The notes under the pieces: generated by a model
The model's database searches: none
What the model was told of the DNA's origin: nothing
The model's input: the letters and a program-made list of their open reading frames with translations, nothing else
From: DAISWO01 sp036826295
GTDB taxonomy: Bacteria; Patescibacteriota; Saccharimonadia; Saccharimonadales; JAGQNJ01
Length of the DNA stretch: 64,000 nt
Assembly: GCA_036826295.1 (NCBI GenBank)
Contig: DAISWO010000001.1
Location: 1 to 64,000, forward strand
Direction of reading: 5' to 3'
In this document: piece by piece, positions 1 through 7,703 of the stretch
Position numbering within the stretch: position 1 is the stretch's first letter
Layout of the letters: every line of letters starts with the position of its first letter
Translations under genes and position numbers: made by a program

Positions 1-437
1 AGTGCTGCAGCAATGCTAAACCGTTGACGTTGACCACCTGATAATTCTTTAACCTGAGATTTTGATTTATTACTGAGCTGAACATCAGCCAGAAGCTTTC
101 GTGGATGCGATCGTTGACCATACATTCCGGCAAACATTTTTAAAAGCTCGCTCAAATTCAGATTATCAAAAAATGCTGAAGATTGTAGTTGCACCCCTAT
201 AATGTCTTTAACTTTTTGTGGTGAGTCTGCGACATTAATGCCATCTAGTATAGCCGTCCCCCCATCGATTGGACGCATCGATTCTATCATCTCTAGAGTA
301 GTGGTCTTGCCAGCGCCATTAGGGCCCAAGATTCCAAAAACCTCACCTTTTTTAACTTCAAAGCTAATGCCTTTAACAACTGATTTTTGACCATACTTTT
401 TACGAAGCTTATTAACGCTTAAAATTACATCTGCCAT
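1..437 (-). CDS. ABC transporter ATP-binding protein (ABC-2 export type), 3' end beyond window
   Basis: About 145 N-terminal residues of an ABC ATPase are present; the gene runs off the left edge. Walker A (GPNGAGKTT) is at residues 38-46, a Q-loop region lies near 85, and the signature LSGGQRQR is near 132-139, close to the window edge. The order and spacing fit an export-type ATPase that would power a separate ABC-2 permease at the membrane. The ATG at 437 is the first possible start in frame, giving MADVILSVNKL, the usual N-terminus of this family. It lies on the same strand as the small gene ending at 511, but an intrinsic terminator at 455-487 separates them, so it probably has its own promoter. 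The substrate cannot be read from the ATPase alone. Confidence 0.93.
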   Translation of the reverse strand, partial: MADVILSVNKLRKKYGQKSVVKGISFEVKKGEVFGILGPNGAGKTTTLEMIESMRPIDGGTAILDGINVADSPQKVKDIIGVQLQSSAFFDNLNLSELLKMFAGMYGQRSHPRKLLADVQLSNKSKSQVKELSGGQRQRFSIAAA

Positions 438-454
438 ATTCTATTAATTATAAC

Positions 455-487
455 AAAAAACCCCTGAGATTATAAAAACCTCAGGGG
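455..487 (-). terminator. Intrinsic terminator after the small conserved gene
   Basis: Reading the minus strand, a perfect 8-bp GC-rich stem (CCCCTGAG with CTCAGGGG, at 480-487 and 461-468) closes an 11-nt loop and is followed by six T residues (455-460). It lies 23 nt past the stop of the gene ending at 511 and 18 nt before the start of the ABC ATPase gene, so it should insulate the two. Confidence 0.85.
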
Positions 488-510
488 CAAATATCAGTTA
501 GAAATTTGCT

Positions 511-708
511 TTAAACTTTTTTCTTTACTGTTAGGAATCCATTTCGTGGATTCTCTGTTACTTCTTTACCTTCAGGTAGATCGCAAGCTTCTGGTCGTTG
601 ATCTTTGCTGAAATAGTAGATTGTTTGTGTTTTTCCACCACGTAGTACTACATCTTTGCAGTTTAGGTAATATGTTACACCTTTGCTGTTTGTGTGCTCG
701 TAAGCCAT
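511..708 (-). CDS. Small conserved protein of Patescibacteria, 65 aa
   Basis: The 65-residue product starts MAYEHTNSKG and ends in TVKKKV. It carries one Cys, an aromatic-rich core (TYYLNCK, TIYYFSKDQRP) and the segment PRNGF. I recognise the pattern as a short protein widely seen in Patescibacteria, of unknown function; that recollection cannot be checked here. The start at 708 is preferred over an in-frame upstream codon at 777 because a purine-rich Shine-Dalgarno (GAGGGAG) lies 8 nt upstream and because the promoter (748-777) overlaps the longer version. It has its own promoter and terminator, so it is a well-isolated single-gene unit, probably strongly expressed. No signal peptide or membrane segment. 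Confidence 0.85.
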   Translation of the reverse strand: MAYEHTNSKGVTYYLNCKDVVLRGGKTQTIYYFSKDQRPEACDLPEGKEVTENPRNGFLTVKKKV

Positions 709-747
709 AATTCTTATCTCCCTCTTTAGGTTTACTTTGGTACTCCT

Positions 748-777
748 ACGATACTCTGTTAGCAAATTAATTGTCAA
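748..777 (-). promoter_or_regulatory. Sigma70-type promoter of the 65-aa gene
   Basis: On the minus strand TTGACA (772-777) is followed by an 18-nt spacer and TATCGT (748-753). Transcription would begin near 741, giving a leader of about 33 nt that contains the ribosome-binding site of the gene starting at 708. Confidence 0.65.
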
Positions 778-824
778 CCCTTGTTACATATTTTTACAGA
801 TTGAATATCAAAAAAATAACAATT

Positions 825-1448
825 TCAAATAGCGTTAACAGGGGTAGAAATGCTGTTTTTTATACAATTAATTAACATACTCTCTGGTACTCCAAAGTCT
901 TCTTGTAATGAGCAGGGTAGACCTTCGCTTGTGGGCGTAACGAATATTACCCTCCAAGGGCTATTATCGTTGAAAATATTATCTTGTTTGGCGATAAAAG
1001 TCTTTGACTCGGTTGAGTTATAGCACTGCCGGGAACCCTTAGCGAACCCAGTTTCTACGAAATCAATATTTGACGACTTTGTATTCGAAAAATCAGAGAT
1101 ATAACTGCCCGTTTCTAATGCTTCAATGTTGCAATTACCATTTATTGCATTATTTATCTGGTTGTATTCTGAGGTTGATATGTTGAGCCGTTGGGCCTTG
1201 TTATTAGTATCTTTGATTGCTGAGGTTATGAAAAAATATATTGAAAAAGCAAAAAATATTGATGCAATAATCGGCAGAATAATCGACGATATGGCCATCC
1301 ATCGCCCTTTTTCCTTGGATTTTTTTATCTGTACCAAGGCGATTATACCTAGTATAGGTCCAACGAGAGGTATCCACATCGTTACGAACGCAATTAAGGC
1401 TACGATATTATATTGAGGTTGTTCTTTATTGGTTTTCGGCGTGTCCAT
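825..1448 (-). CDS. DUF4190-like membrane protein
   Basis: A 207-residue protein with two hydrophobic segments at about residues 14-40 and 50-77. The stretch with VGPILGIIALVQIKKSKEKG followed by a second membrane helix is the pattern of DUF4190-type small membrane proteins. The remaining 130 residues are polar, contain four Cys and are predicted extracytoplasmic. The ATG at 1448 is preceded by TATAAT at a distance of 7 nt and has no Shine-Dalgarno, so the message is probably leaderless. It follows another membrane protein (stop at 1464) on the same strand after 15 nt but seems to have its own promoter. Function unknown. Confidence 0.75.
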   Translation of the reverse strand: MDTPKTNKEQPQYNIVALIAFVTMWIPLVGPILGIIALVQIKKSKEKGRWMAISSIILPIIASIFFAFSIYFFITSAIKDTNNKAQRLNISTSEYNQINNAINGNCNIEALETGSYISDFSNTKSSNIDFVETGFAKGSRQCYNSTESKTFIAKQDNIFNDNSPWRVIFVTPTSEGLPCSLQEDFGVPESMLINCIKNSISTPVNAI

Positions 1449-1455
1449 TGTAACG

Positions 1456-1461
1456 ATTATA
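1456..1461 (-). promoter_or_regulatory. -10 box 7 nt before the start codon (leaderless layout)
   Basis: TATAAT on the minus strand ends 7 nt before the ATG at 1448. No convincing -35 was found. The spacing would place the transcription start at or next to the A of the start codon. Confidence 0.5.
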
Positions 1462-1463
1462 GC

Positions 1464-2087
1464 CTACAAATCTTTGATACGGTGACGTAAACGGCGTTTT
1501 GAAACAACGCTAAATAGCCAGAGGCCCAAAAAGCTGACAGATAGGACTAGACTCCAGCCTGCTAAATCTGGCGACCATCTTGGAGAAATAAAATCAAACT
1601 TGTACAAATCCTCAGGTATTGGATCAGCTGTTTTGCCAGATTTTGACACATAATCCTTTATGCAACCTACCCTACCTCCACCAGAAGCACCGACCTGACC
1701 TTCCGGAAATTTTTTCTCGCAAAATTTTTGAGCTTTGGTGTAAATCGAGCCGTTCGCGGCGTCGGTTTTTTTCTTTTCTGCTGCAACTAGCCGTTCGTAT
1801 CTATACTTCAATTGAATCGGTTGCTGCAGCCCACTACCAGTTGATAAGTCAGCATTCATATGCGAATAAATGAATTCGCGTAGCACACGGAGTTTTTCTT
1901 CTACATTTTTGTTTGCTTTATCAGCAGCTACAACATCTTCACGCAACCTGATTGCAGTTAGATTATTCTGCCTTAATGCATAAACACACAAAACGCCAAA
2001 GAAAATAGCCAAAAGAAGGTAATAAACATGATGAATAGAGGTAATTTTATACCTAATATCGCTAATATAACTTTGTTTACTCATCAT
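1464..2087 (-). CDS. Membrane protein with two terminal helices, unknown
   Basis: About 207 residues when started at the ATG at 2087 (a second ATG follows at once at 2084). A membrane helix lies near residues 18-38 (YYLLLAIFFGVLCVYAL) and another near the C-terminus (WSLVLSVSFLGLWLFSVV), followed by a basic tail. The segment between is polar, partly helical in character, with two Cys. An upstream in-frame start at 2138 would overlap the divergent MurC-like gene and has no ribosome-binding site, so it was not used. No family recognised; the layout resembles anchored proteins with an extracytoplasmic sensory or structural domain. Confidence 0.65.
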   Translation of the reverse strand: MMSKQSYISDIRYKITSIHHVYYLLLAIFFGVLCVYALRQNNLTAIRLREDVVAADKANKNVEEKLRVLREFIYSHMNADLSTGSGLQQPIQLKYRYERLVAAEKKKTDAANGSIYTKAQKFCEKKFPEGQVGASGGGRVGCIKDYVSKSGKTADPIPEDLYKFDFISPRWSPDLAGWSLVLSVSFLGLWLFSVVSKRRLRHRIKDL

Positions 2088-2130
2088 ACTTATGTTAAAC
2101 CGTTTTATCCGAGAGTGATAGACTATTATT

Positions 2131-3408
2131 ATGCACATATTTTTTAGTGGAATCGGCGGAACTGGTATTGGACCACTAGCTTTGATTGCAAAACAAGCTG
2201 GCTACCAAGTTTCGGGTTCGGATAAACAACGGTCAGGCTATACTGATTACCTAATAAAACACGGTATAGAAAACATCCATATCGGCCAAACTGCAGAACA
2301 AATCCAACAGGTTCATAACAAGCAAGCGATTGATTGGTTGGTGCATTCCTCGGCAGTATCGGGGGACCATGCCGAATTACGTTTTGCTAAACAGTACGGG
2401 ATAAAAATCAGCAAACGCGATGAGCTTCTAAATAAAATAATCGAAGATAGGGGCTTAAAGTTAATTGCAGTTGCTGGAACTCACGGCAAAACTACCACGA
2501 CCGCCATGGTGATATGGTTGTTCAAACAGCTAGGTGTACCTATCAGTTATTCTGTTGGGGCCAAAATCAGTTTTGGAGAGATGGGTGAATTTGATGAAAA
2601 ATCGAAGTATTTTGTGTACGAAGCAGATGAATACGATAGGAATTTTTTGACCTTCAAACCTCACCTCAGCCTGATTACCGGTATAGATTGGGACCACCCA
2701 GATATTTATCCAACTAAAGACGATTACAACGCTGCTTTTAGACAATTTTTAGATCAAAGTAACTATGCGTACATATGGGATGATGACGCCGCTAAACTAG
2801 AAATCGATGAATCAAGTGCCAAATTAGGCATTATACATAAAGCAGATTATCCAGAATTTTCACTAGCTGGGAAGGTTAATCGTGAGGATTTGGCATTAGC
2901 AACGCAAGGAGTACTCAAAGTTATTGATAATACCGATATATCGAAGCTTGCCAGTATCGCAAATAAATTCCCGGGTGTAAGCAGGAGATTTGAGAAAATT
3001 GCTAACAATATCTACTCTGACTATGCGCATACACCAGACAAAATTCGCGGGGCATTACAACTCGCAAAAGAGGTAAATCCAGATAATGTCATAGTCGTTT
3101 ACGAGGGATTACATAACACCCGTCAACACTTTATCAAAAAAGAGCTAGGTGATTTATTCAATGGAATTAAAAAACTCTATATCGTTCCTAGCTATCGTGC
3201 CCGAGAAGACGAATCGCTAGAAGATTTAACACCAGAGAAACTTAAACAAATAATCCATCATCCAAAAGATATTGAGACTGCAACGCTCGATAATACGCTC
3301 TTAGACTACATCAAAAATCACGCCGAAAAAGATGATTTAGTCTTATGTCTTACGGCTGGAGGCGGAAAAAGCCTAGACGAATGGCTTAGAAAAGAGTTTA
3401 AAACGTGA
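2131..3408 (+). CDS. murC: UDP-N-acetylmuramate--alanine ligase-like Mur ligase (MurC/Mpl family)
   Basis: A 425-residue Mur ligase. The N-terminal Rossmann segment (FSGIGGTGIGPLA, residues 5-17) binds the UDP-sugar, the ATP loop AGTHGKTTT is at 115-123, and the central and C-terminal domains follow in the normal order. The GTHGKT form of the P-loop is typical of MurC and Mpl rather than MurD/E. It should add the first amino acid (or a recycled peptide) to UDP-MurNAc in the cytoplasm. The protein is about 60 residues shorter than E. coli MurC, and the third motif reads SDYAHTPD, more like MurE than the usual GHHP of MurC, so the exact substrate is uncertain. The stop overlaps the GTG start of the next gene by 4 nt, indicating coupling. 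Confidence 0.85.
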   Translation: MHIFFSGIGGTGIGPLALIAKQAGYQVSGSDKQRSGYTDYLIKHGIENIHIGQTAEQIQQVHNKQAIDWLVHSSAVSGDHAELRFAKQYGIKISKRDELLNKIIEDRGLKLIAVAGTHGKTTTTAMVIWLFKQLGVPISYSVGAKISFGEMGEFDEKSKYFVYEADEYDRNFLTFKPHLSLITGIDWDHPDIYPTKDDYNAAFRQFLDQSNYAYIWDDDAAKLEIDESSAKLGIIHKADYPEFSLAGKVNREDLALATQGVLKVIDNTDISKLASIANKFPGVSRRFEKIANNIYSDYAHTPDKIRGALQLAKEVNPDNVIVVYEGLHNTRQHFIKKELGDLFNGIKKLYIVPSYRAREDESLEDLTPEKLKQIIHHPKDIETATLDNTLLDYIKNHAEKDDLVLCLTAGGGKSLDEWLRKEFKT

Positions 3409-3935
3409 AAGAAATTATTATTGCAGTTGGTACCCTAAGAGAAGTTAAGTTAGAGGCAGTACGACAAGCAGCAGAATCAATCTTTACACGAGAAACAAGC
3501 ATAATCGGAGTTCAGGTAGAATCCGGGATAAATGACCAACCAATGAGTCAAGAAGAAATGCTTCTGGGGGCGACTAATAGGGCGGACATTTCATTGGCGA
3601 GATGCCTTGATGCACAATATGGCGTTGGACTTGAAGGCGGTTTAAGTAATCTCGGGGGGCATACGATGGATAGCGGAATCGTAGTCGTCAAAAATCGCGA
3701 TGGCCTAGAGGGGGTTGTCGAAACTTTAAGAATGCAAATTGGTCATAAAGTATTGGATCTTATCAATGAAGGGCTTGAGCTAAGCGATGCAGTCACACAG
3801 TTGACCGTACATGATGTTTCTAGTAATCGTGATGCTTTCTCCGCATTATCAGATGGGAGAATAAGCGCGCTCGCGGCTTACCGGGACGCTACTATATGCG
3901 CTTTTCAAACCTTTACCCATCCAGAGTTCAATTAG
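3405..3935 (+). CDS. DUF84/YjjX-type inosine/xanthosine triphosphatase
   Basis: A 176-residue protein of the YjjX/DUF84 family, related in fold to ITPase/Maf nucleotide-sanitising enzymes. Family-like segments are visible: the N-terminal VGTLREVKLEAVRQA for nucleotide binding, MSQEEMLLGATNRA in the middle, GVGLEGGL and GIVVVKNRDG. Members hydrolyse non-canonical purine nucleoside triphosphates. It starts with GTG inside the stop of the MurC-like gene (GTGA overlap), so the two are translated together. A MazG-like pyrophosphohydrolase converges from the other side 15 nt away, giving two nucleotide-sanitising enzymes end to end. Confidence 0.85.
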   Translation: MKEIIIAVGTLREVKLEAVRQAAESIFTRETSIIGVQVESGINDQPMSQEEMLLGATNRADISLARCLDAQYGVGLEGGLSNLGGHTMDSGIVVVKNRDGLEGVVETLRMQIGHKVLDLINEGLELSDAVTQLTVHDVSSNRDAFSALSDGRISALAAYRDATICAFQTFTHPEFN

Positions 3936-3950
3936 ATTCCGTTTTATCAG

Positions 3951-4280
3951 CTAGCGATTATCCCCACGCGAGCGGATCTTATTCCGTTTTAATCTATCGA
4001 ACAATTTATCAAGATTTGTCGAGGCTACGTCCTCGAGTGACATATCAAATTGTGTAGCCAGCTGGCTCAAATACCAAAGAACATCACCTAATTCTTTTTT
4101 TATTTCCTGCAAATCTTCTGGAGTAAACTTTCCATTATTGTTTCGAACGACCTTTTTTATCTTGTCAATTGTCTCGCCAGATTCTCCAGCCAAACCCATA
4201 GTTAAATAGACGAAAGGAGGAACAAAATCGCTATATTGTGCAGTTTTTTTAGATTGTTTTTGATATTCATTAAATGTCAT
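3951..4280 (-). CDS. MazG-like nucleotide pyrophosphohydrolase
   Basis: A 109-residue all-helical MazG-fold enzyme. The metal-binding motifs are GLAGESGETIDKIKK (residues about 29-43) and KKELGDVLWYL (about 61-71), which give the ExxE...ExxD arrangement. It would hydrolyse (d)NTPs to monophosphate and pyrophosphate. A Shine-Dalgarno (GGGAG) precedes the ATG at 4280. The start overlaps the stop of a short reading frame (4277-4426) by ATGA, and that frame in turn overlaps the end of tsaC, so tsaC and this gene are likely one operon. Confidence 0.88.
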   Translation of the reverse strand: MTFNEYQKQSKKTAQYSDFVPPFVYLTMGLAGESGETIDKIKKVVRNNNGKFTPEDLQEIKKELGDVLWYLSQLATQFDMSLEDVASTNLDKLFDRLKRNKIRSRGDNR

Positions 4281-4426
4281 TTATTAATTCTCCCATTTTC
4301 ATCTATCATGAGGCAACTAAATGGAGAATGCAAATATGTAAAAGCGCCCTTGATGGCTACAAACACAATTATTTCCTTTAACGTAGCTATGGCTATGCTT
4401 CAGTCAATACTTGCGTTTTCGCTCAT
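4277..4426 (-). pseudogene. 49-codon reading frame with one in-frame UGA, between tsaC and the mazG-like gene
   Basis: The ATG at 4426 overlaps the tsaC stop (TGATG) and the final TGA overlaps the start of the mazG-like gene (ATGA). The frame is open for all 49 codons except a single TGA at codon 9 (4400-4402). The first part reads MSENASID, and the part after the stop reads SIAIATLKEIIVFVAIKG and continues to DENGRINK. A GTG at 4366 with AAGGA 7 nt upstream could restart translation and give 29 residues. The exact packing at both ends argues that this was, or is, a real small gene. Because UGA ends other genes in the window, the simplest reading is a recent nonsense mutation (for example TGG to TGA) or a sequencing error; recoding is possible but unproven. 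No family recognised. Confidence 0.4.
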
Positions 4427-5034
4427 CAATCATCGCTTTTACTCTGTTTGATTCCCCGTTCAGTTACCTCTACAGCTCCTTGTCTAACTATCTCTATGGC
4501 ATCATCGATTATTCTGATAATCGTCGAAGGCGGACCACTGCTGACTTGACCGCCGTCTACATAAAAATCCACATTATCGCCAAAATACTTTTTTGCCTCA
4601 TCAATATTCTCTGCAGGTTTTTGATCTGGAAGATTAGCGCTAGTTGTAATTATCGGGCCAATTTTGTTAAGAAGTTTTAACAATTTTTTGTTGTCTGTTA
4701 CCCGAACCGGTAAGGTCATTAATCCGCCATGCAAATAATCGAGATTTGCAGGCACTGGCAGAATTACACTAACTGCCCCAGGCCAAAACTGCTCAACCGC
4801 CTTTAAGTACCGGCGCTTAATACCCAGTTCTACTAATTGTCCTAAGTCTGATGCAATTAGAGTACCCGGCTTATTCTTTCTACCTTTTATCATCAAGACT
4901 TTGTTTGCGGCTTTTTTATTGCCAGCCAAAGCGACAAGCCCATAGATTGTATCTGTTGGAATAACGCCCACTGCTCCGTTATTTATCATGGATATTAATT
5001 CTTTATCCGTTAGATTATTAAATACTTTTGTCAA
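4426..5034 (-). CDS. tsaC: Threonylcarbamoyl-AMP synthase (Sua5/YrdC/TsaC)
   Basis: A 202-residue YrdC-domain protein. The characteristic IPTDTIYGL is at residues 25-33, KGRKNKPG supplies the Lys/Arg nucleotide-binding segment near 50-57, and TTSANLP is near 130. It makes threonylcarbamoyl-adenylate from threonine, bicarbonate and ATP, the first step of the universal t6A37 modification of tRNAs reading ANN codons. The length matches the single-domain TsaC type rather than the longer Sua5. It is first in a minus-strand unit with the interrupted small frame and the mazG-like gene. Confidence 0.93.
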   Translation of the reverse strand: MTKVFNNLTDKELISMINNGAVGVIPTDTIYGLVALAGNKKAANKVLMIKGRKNKPGTLIASDLGQLVELGIKRRYLKAVEQFWPGAVSVILPVPANLDYLHGGLMTLPVRVTDNKKLLKLLNKIGPIITTSANLPDQKPAENIDEAKKYFGDNVDFYVDGGQVSSGPPSTIIRIIDDAIEIVRQGAVEVTERGIKQSKSDD

Positions 5035-5076
5035 TTACTACTCCTGATTACGCTTATGTCTTATACTTAAAGCATT

Positions 5077-5967
5077 ATGCTCAGTGACATTATATACAAA
5101 CTCGAACAAAGTACTACAGAAGTAACCCAATTAGCTGGTGCTTGGATTGCCCAGCATCTTATTAGTATTATCTTGATATTGATATTGGGGTGGATTGCGC
5201 GCAAATTCCTGACAAAAATTATTAGCCAGCTGCTAAGAAAAACCATACGTAGAGATATGTATCCGACAGAACTGGATAGAAAACGAAGGATAAAAACCAT
5301 CGATGGTCTAATCACTGCTGTGGTAAGGGTAGGCATCTGGATTATTGTTATTACAATGATTATCGGAGAGCTGGGTATTAACACGGCGCCGTTAATTGCC
5401 AGCGCCGGCGTTGTGGGTATAACGCTAGGCATAGGGGCGCAAAGTTTAATCAGAGATTTAGTTAGCGGAATGTTTATAATCATAGAAAACCAATTTAGGA
5501 TCGGTGATGTAGTCAAGCTGGCAACTATAAATACACCGGCTCTTGAAGTTTCTGGAATCGTAGAAGACATAACAATGCGTTGCACAATCATCCGAGACCT
5601 CAATGGCGAACTAATACATGTGCCTAACGGAGTGATTAACGTTACAATTAACAAAACTGTAGATTATTCTCAACTAAACGAAGATATCATCGTCCAACAC
5701 GACACTGATATTGAACAACTAGAGCATGTGATTAATCACGTAGGTAAACAACTGCAGGATAGCGTAGAGCTAGGTCATCTGATAATTGAGGCTCCTCATT
5801 TTGAGAGAGTAGTTGGCTTTAATAACGACGGGTTGCAAGTAAAGATATTAGGCAAAACACAGCCCGGAGAACAATGGCGAATTAGTGGAGAATTCTATAA
5901 AAAACTCAAAAAAACATTTGATAAGAACAAAATCAAAATTGCCAGCCAGAATAATCTGGCAACATGA
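5077..5967 (+). CDS. mscS: MscS-family mechanosensitive channel
   Basis: A 296-residue small-conductance mechanosensitive channel. Three membrane segments lie at about residues 20-42, 72-92 and 100-135. The last, the pore helix, has the Gly/Ala-rich pattern ASAGVVGITLGIGAQSLIRD, followed by the beta domain signature (FRIGDVV) and the C-terminal alpha-beta cage. It should open on membrane tension and release solutes on hypo-osmotic shock. It converges on the response-regulator gene with only 2 nt between the stops. Confidence 0.93.
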   Translation: MLSDIIYKLEQSTTEVTQLAGAWIAQHLISIILILILGWIARKFLTKIISQLLRKTIRRDMYPTELDRKRRIKTIDGLITAVVRVGIWIIVITMIIGELGINTAPLIASAGVVGITLGIGAQSLIRDLVSGMFIIIENQFRIGDVVKLATINTPALEVSGIVEDITMRCTIIRDLNGELIHVPNGVINVTINKTVDYSQLNEDIIVQHDTDIEQLEHVINHVGKQLQDSVELGHLIIEAPHFERVVGFNNDGLQVKILGKTQPGEQWRISGEFYKKLKKTFDKNKIKIASQNNLAT

Positions 5968-5969
5968 AC

Positions 5970-6359
5970 TTATTTAAATAGTTTTTTCTGAATCAAATCT
6001 ATAATCTCTTCAAGACTAGTATCTGACTTTACACAATAATCATTAAGACTGGACGATGTTCCTATACCTACAACTTCATATATAGACGTATTGTCGGATG
6101 CGTTGGTTAGTATTATAACTGGAGCTTTGGCACCCCATTTGTCTTTGCGAAGTCTGCCGAGCATTTCTTTGCCATCCATAACGGGCATCAAAAGGTCAAG
6201 CAAAATAATATCTGGATGAACTTTTGCGACCAGATCCAAGCCCTCTTGACCATTCTTGCCGTGATAAACAGAATAACCGGCTTTTTTCAGTTTTAATTTT
6301 AATGGTTCTGCTAAGCTTTTTTCATCTTCTACAATTAACACTGTTTTAGTATTTACCAT
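5970..6359 (-). CDS. Single-domain response regulator receiver (CheY-like)
   Basis: About 129 residues forming only a receiver domain: VLIVEDE near the N-terminus (acidic pocket), LLDLLMPVMDG with the phospho-accepting Asp, ILTNAS with the conserved Thr/Ser, and a Lys in YCVKSD. There is no output domain, so it would act by protein-protein contact or as a phosphorelay shuttle. No histidine kinase is in the window. The ATG at 6359 is preferred; an in-frame TTG at 6386 lacks a Shine-Dalgarno. A good promoter (6412-6440) lies upstream. Confidence 0.9.
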   Translation of the reverse strand: MVNTKTVLIVEDEKSLAEPLKLKLKKAGYSVYHGKNGQEGLDLVAKVHPDIILLDLLMPVMDGKEMLGRLRKDKWGAKAPVIILTNASDNTSIYEVVGIGTSSSLNDYCVKSDTSLEEIIDLIQKKLFK

Positions 6360-6411
6360 ATCCTGAATATTAATCCCCTCTAACAAAATTTTTGATTTCG
6401 CTTATGTAATT

Positions 6412-6440
6412 ATTATAGAGTTTATGAGTGTAGAAAACAA
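6412..6440 (-). promoter_or_regulatory. Promoter of the CheY-like gene
   Basis: TTGTTT (6435-6440) and TATAAT (6412-6417) on the minus strand are separated by 17 nt. The predicted start near 6405 leaves a leader of about 45 nt before the ATG at 6359. Confidence 0.65.
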
Positions 6441-6499
6441 CATGAAAACTGAGATAGATATATAGAATTACGAGCTATTATTAATAAAAACAAACGCTA

Positions 6500-6970
6500 C
6501 TAATTAGACAAGCCCAGCGTGCTGTCACTAAGGTCGTTTGGCGTAAAGTCAGTGGAATCATCTAACGTGTTGAGAGTCTTGTCAATCGAGGTAATAGCGG
6601 AGTCTATTTCTGAGGTCGATACTTTTCCTTCTTGTGTGGGGTTAATTGATTGAGAATTGTCTTCCGGTTTTTGTCCTGACGACTTGTTATCACTCTTCGA
6701 TTGTAGATATAACAGTCCAACCAACAAAGCTCCTAGCAAAACTGCGATAATCACAATTAATATGATTACTTTTTTTCCGCCAAAAGCTGTAGGTTTTTTA
6801 TTGGTAGATGGATTCATTTGTGGGTCATTTGTTGCTTGACTAATATCGTCCGCTGGGCCCATGACACTATTTTGTGGAGTCGGAGGGGCTGGTTGTGATG
6901 ACAATGATCTTCCCGACATTACATCCATAGCTTGTCCGTTGTCCTTATTTTGTGGCGATATTGGATTCAT
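6500..6970 (-). CDS. Single-pass membrane protein with Pro/Asn-rich cytoplasmic tail, unknown
   Basis: A 156-residue protein. Residues 1-65 are polar and rich in Pro, Asn, Gln and Met. One strong membrane helix (KVIILIVIIAVLLGALLVGLLYL, split here for length around residues 68-90) follows. The remaining tail is Ser/Asp-rich and ends in a short predicted helix (SAITSIDKTLNTLDD). The orientation, with basic residues just before the helix, suggests the tail is outside. A strong Shine-Dalgarno (GGGGGTG) precedes the ATG, which overlaps the stop of the upstream coiled-coil gene by 4 nt. The two are one operon and possibly partners. No family recognised. Confidence 0.72.
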   Translation of the reverse strand: MNPISPQNKDNGQAMDVMSGRSLSSQPAPPTPQNSVMGPADDISQATNDPQMNPSTNKKPTAFGGKKVIILIVIIAVLLGALLVGLLYLQSKSDNKSSGQKPEDNSQSINPTQEGKVSTSEIDSAITSIDKTLNTLDDSTDFTPNDLSDSTLGLSN

Positions 6971-7611
6971 TGTTTTTCACCCCCGACTGTTTGTCCTTCT
7001 TCAATCTGTGACCTTACCTGAAGTAATGTCGGTTTAACCGTGTTAGCAATATAATCTCGAATATCGCCTATTAGTACTACCAATGCATCGTGTTTAGTTC
7101 TAGCTGTCTCTAGGGCTGCGATAAATGAAGCAGGGTCTTTTCGACAATCAATCTTTGTCATATCTTCTGTAGCCTGTCTATAAGCTTTCATGTCAGCGCT
7201 AAAGGTGGCTAATTTTGAGTTAAGCTCGTCTAGGCTAACTTTAAGTTTGGATGTTTCAAAAGCTTGAGCCTCTAGCCTCTTATATAGTTCTTCTAGCTCT
7301 TTCGAGATAGAGTCATAAGCCTTATTGCGGCTTTTTTGTAAAGTAATCAAGCGTGGATTAAGCGTCTCGATATACGTAACAACTCCGTCGCAACGAAGCT
7401 TCATTCTGTCTTCTTGCGCACGCTCAACCTCTTTTCGCAAGATGCGTTTATAATTATCAATGCGTTGTTGCAAAGAATCATCCTGCGACTGTGCGCTTGT
7501 TGAGCTAACGTAATGACTCTCTATTCCAAAGAAAGGTATAACGACACCCAATGGCAACAGTATCGATATTATCAAGACTTTAACAAACTTGTTTACGCCC
7601 TTATCGTCCAT
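6967..7611 (-). CDS. Secreted or anchored coiled-coil protein, unknown
   Basis: A 214-residue protein with an N-terminal signal-like hydrophobic segment (residues about 10-28) and possible cleavage after the TSAQ region. The rest is almost wholly helical with heptad-like patterns: RIDNYKRILRKEVERAQEDR, and later KELEELYKRLEAQAFETSKL. Two Cys residues may form a disulfide outside. It overlaps the next gene (start 6970) by 4 nt. A promoter with a good -35/-10 pair lies at 7626-7654. Function unknown; the coiled coil plus the downstream single-pass partner suggest an envelope structural or adhesion role, which is only inference. Confidence 0.72.
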   Translation of the reverse strand: MDDKGVNKFVKVLIISILLPLGVVIPFFGIESHYVSSTSAQSQDDSLQQRIDNYKRILRKEVERAQEDRMKLRCDGVVTYIETLNPRLITLQKSRNKAYDSISKELEELYKRLEAQAFETSKLKVSLDELNSKLATFSADMKAYRQATEDMTKIDCRKDPASFIAALETARTKHDALVVLIGDIRDYIANTVKPTLLQVRSQIEEGQTVGGEKQ

Positions 7612-7625
7612 ATTTGTGTCTATAT

Positions 7626-7654
7626 ATTGTACTGTCCTTTATTATCTCAGCCAA
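7626..7654 (-). promoter_or_regulatory. Promoter of the coiled-coil/membrane protein operon
   Basis: TTGGCT (7649-7654) and TACAAT (7626-7631) on the minus strand have a 17-nt spacer. The start codon at 7611 lies 14 nt past the -10, so the leader would be about 8 nt. Confidence 0.6.
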
Positions 7655-7703
7655 TAGCAATAAGCATTATCTAGGTGCAAAACTTTTTTTAACAAACTTC
7701 TGA

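Noticed and set aside
709..777. Longer version of the 65-aa protein starting at 777
   Set aside because: The extension overlaps the TTGACA/TATCGT promoter and lacks a ribosome-binding site, whereas 708 has a good one.
5067..5654. 195-codon open frame on the minus strand opposite the MscS gene
   Set aside because: It is the mirror of a strongly conserved channel gene and its translation has no family character.
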